Below, in pieces: positions 5,767 through 6,735 of a DNA stretch of 6,735 nucleotides (positions are counted from its first letter, which is position 1; every line of letters begins with the position of its first letter). The stretch is from Bacillota bacterium. GTDB taxonomy: Bacteria > Bacillota > Clostridia > Lachnospirales > Lachnospiraceae. The DNA lies in the NCBI GenBank assembly GCA_023414985.1, contig JAEZLY010000271.1:1-6735 (forward strand), given 5' to 3'. Both the position numbers and the translations under genes were made by a program. The notes beneath the pieces were generated by a model, which was not told where the DNA came from, ran no database searches, and saw nothing but the letters and a program-made list of their open reading frames with translations.

Positions 5767-6129
5767 TTACTTTAAAGTAACCTTAGCGCCTTCTGCCTCT
5801 AACTTAGCCTTAAGATCATCAGCCTCTGCCTTGTTTGCGCCTTCCTTAACCATCTTAGGAGCTGCATCAACAAGATCCTTAGCTTCCTTTAAGCCTAAAC
5901 CGGTTACTTCACGAACAATCTTGATAACCTTAACCTTGTTTGCACCAGCGTCAGTTAACTCAACATTGAACTCTGTCTTCTCTTCTTCCTCAACTGCTGC
6001 AGGACCTGCTGCTACGACTACGCCTGCTGCTGCGGATACACCAAATTCTTCTTCACATGCTTTTACTAAATCATTTAATTCTAAAACCGTAAGGCCTTTA
6101 ATTGCCTCGATAAATTCCTGAGTTGTCAT
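5767..6129 (-). CDS. rplL: 50S ribosomal protein L7/L12
   Basis: A complete 120-residue L7/L12, the usual length. Residues 1-33 form the N-terminal dimerisation domain that binds L10 (MTTQEFIEAIKGLTVLEL, then NDLVKACEEEFGV). An alanine-rich flexible hinge follows (about 33-46, SAAAGVVVAAGPAA), then the C-terminal factor-binding domain (about 51-120) with KVKVIKIVREVTGLGLKEAK and LVDAAPKMVKEG, which contacts elongation factors on the ribosome stalk. TGGAGGT (complement of 6138-6144) precedes the ATG by 8 nt. It follows rplJ in the conserved order, but the gap between them is 181 bp, enlarged by repeats. It is normally made in several copies per ribosome, so stronger translation than rplJ is expected. 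Nothing in the protein looks altered. Confidence 0.98.
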   Translation of the reverse strand: MTTQEFIEAIKGLTVLELNDLVKACEEEFGVSAAAGVVVAAGPAAVEEEEKTEFNVELTDAGANKVKVIKIVREVTGLGLKEAKDLVDAAPKMVKEGANKAEADDLKAKLEAEGAKVTLK

Positions 6130-6197
6130 TTTAATTTACCTCCATTAATTTTATTTGTTAATTCGTTATTCATTTCTACATCAAATGTCACTTACAA

Positions 6198-6310
6198 CTA
6201 TGCCTGCTTCTCTTCGATCCGCAAAACAGTCGCTGCATAACTTAAAACATTAATTATGCCTGCTTCTCTGCGTATCTGTAAACAATTCGCTGCGATAGGT
6301 ATCAAATTAA
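6198..6310 (-). repeat. Two degenerate ~57-bp echoes of the rplJ 3' end
   Basis: Two units lie in tandem between rplJ and rplL, 6254-6310 and 6198-6253, with the rplJ tail itself (from 6311) as the third. Read in the gene direction each ends in GAGAA(A/G)CAGGC(G/A)TA(A/G), at periods of 57 and 56 bp. In the rplJ frame they read QRIVYRYAEKQA-stop and AATVLRIEEKQA-stop, against FARVIKQIAEKQA-stop for the gene. The two spacer units also match each other further in (CGCTGC and AACA blocks). The simplest origin is tandem duplication of the gene's end followed by drift. A dispersed repeat family with one copy forming the rplJ terminus is an alternative. No ribosome binding site precedes them, so they are not expected to be translated on their own. 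Confidence 0.7.
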
Positions 6311-6735
6311 TTACGCCTGTTTCTCAGCGATTTGTTTGATGACACGAGCAAAGTTTGTAATAGGTGACTGTAAGCTTCCAAGTAACTTGGAAATAAGAAC
6401 TTCTCTTGAAGGGATGGTTGCGATAACCTGAATTCCCTTTGCATCATAGTAAGTTCCCTCAACAACACCGGACTTAAACTCTAAGTTAGGCATTGTCTTT
6501 GTACAATCATTCAGAATTCTTGCAGGAGAAGTTGCATCCTCCATGCCGAAAGCGATTGCGGAAGGACCGTTCAAGTCTTTTGCAAGTGCTTCGAATTCTG
6601 TACCTTTAAATGCAAAGTTAAGCATTGTGTTCTTATAAACCTTGTATACGACACCGGCTTCTCTTAATTTCTTACGAAGCTCTGTATCCTGAGCAACGGT
6701 TAAGCCACGGTAATCAACCAATACGGCTGCTTTTG
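6311..6735 (-). CDS. rplJ: 50S ribosomal protein L10, C-terminal part (5' end beyond the right edge)
   Basis: The frame is open to the right edge, giving about 141 codons and reading K-A-A-V-L-V-D-Y-R-G-L-T at the boundary. The AVLVDYRGLTVAQDTELRKK segment is the L10 N-terminal RNA-binding core. It is followed by YKNTMLNFAF, GPSAIAFGMEDATSPARIL and LLGSLQSPITNFARVIKQI, typical of L10. About 25 N-terminal residues are missing outside the window, so the TTG near 6721 is not the true start. L10 anchors L7/L12 dimers to 23S rRNA, and free L10 or its L7/L12 complex commonly represses its own mRNA; that leader would also lie beyond the edge. The C-terminus AEKQA-stop is the sequence echoed twice in the spacer downstream. 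Confidence 0.97.
   Translation of the reverse strand, partial: KAAVLVDYRGLTVAQDTELRKKLREAGVVYKVYKNTMLNFAFKGTEFEALAKDLNGPSAIAFGMEDATSPARILNDCTKTMPNLEFKSGVVEGTYYDAKGIQVIATIPSREVLISKLLGSLQSPITNFARVIKQIAEKQA

Noticed and set aside
5696..6121. A 141-residue plus-strand frame opposite rplL
   Set aside because: It is the antisense of a conserved ribosomal gene; its alanine/serine-rich composition is a by-product of the L7/L12 codons, and no ribosome binding site was found.
6130..6310. Small genes encoded by the EKQA repeat units
   Set aside because: No in-frame start with a ribosome binding site precedes the units, and stop codons close each one after a dozen residues.

Overview
The window looks like chromosomal DNA from an anaerobic Firmicute, most likely Lachnospiraceae (Clostridium cluster XIVa). 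The grounds are strong AAGGAGG-type ribosome binding sites, moderate-to-low GC, the form of the L7/L12 and L10 proteins, and the LacI, MFS and acyltransferase families present. This is inference from protein character; no database was searched.

Layout. Positions 1-4217 carry five minus-strand genes packed as one operon. In transcription order they are a 70-residue four-cysteine zinc-ribbon protein, a 442-residue glycosidase-like TIM-barrel protein (DUF4832-like), a 429-residue NAT_N/GNAT_C acyltransferase-domain protein, a 360-residue degenerate paralogue of the glycosidase-like protein, and the start of an MFS-type transporter that runs off the left edge. Positions 4218-4514 are a divergent control region with one convincing sigma-A promoter on each strand and four copies of GTTACGT, two of them followed by TTTACTAAAC. 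Positions 4515-5537 encode a LacI/GalR-family regulator on the plus strand, starting at TTG. Positions 5538-5766 hold two inverted repeats between convergent genes. From 5767 to the right edge, on the minus strand, are rplL (ribosomal L7/L12) and the 3' part of rplJ (L10), separated by an unusually long spacer with two degenerate ~57-bp echoes of the rplJ tail.

How the genes may work together. The LacI-type regulator probably controls both itself and the divergent operon in response to a carbohydrate-like ligand. The operon would import a glycoside or related molecule (MFS) and process it (TIM-barrel protein, acyltransferase-like protein). The second TIM-barrel copy has lost both candidate catalytic glutamates while keeping the C-terminal domain, so it may be a binding, scaffold or regulatory partner. 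The substrate cannot be read from the sequence. The operon is the accessory, poorly described part of the window; rplJ-rplL is ordinary housekeeping apart from the repeated tail.
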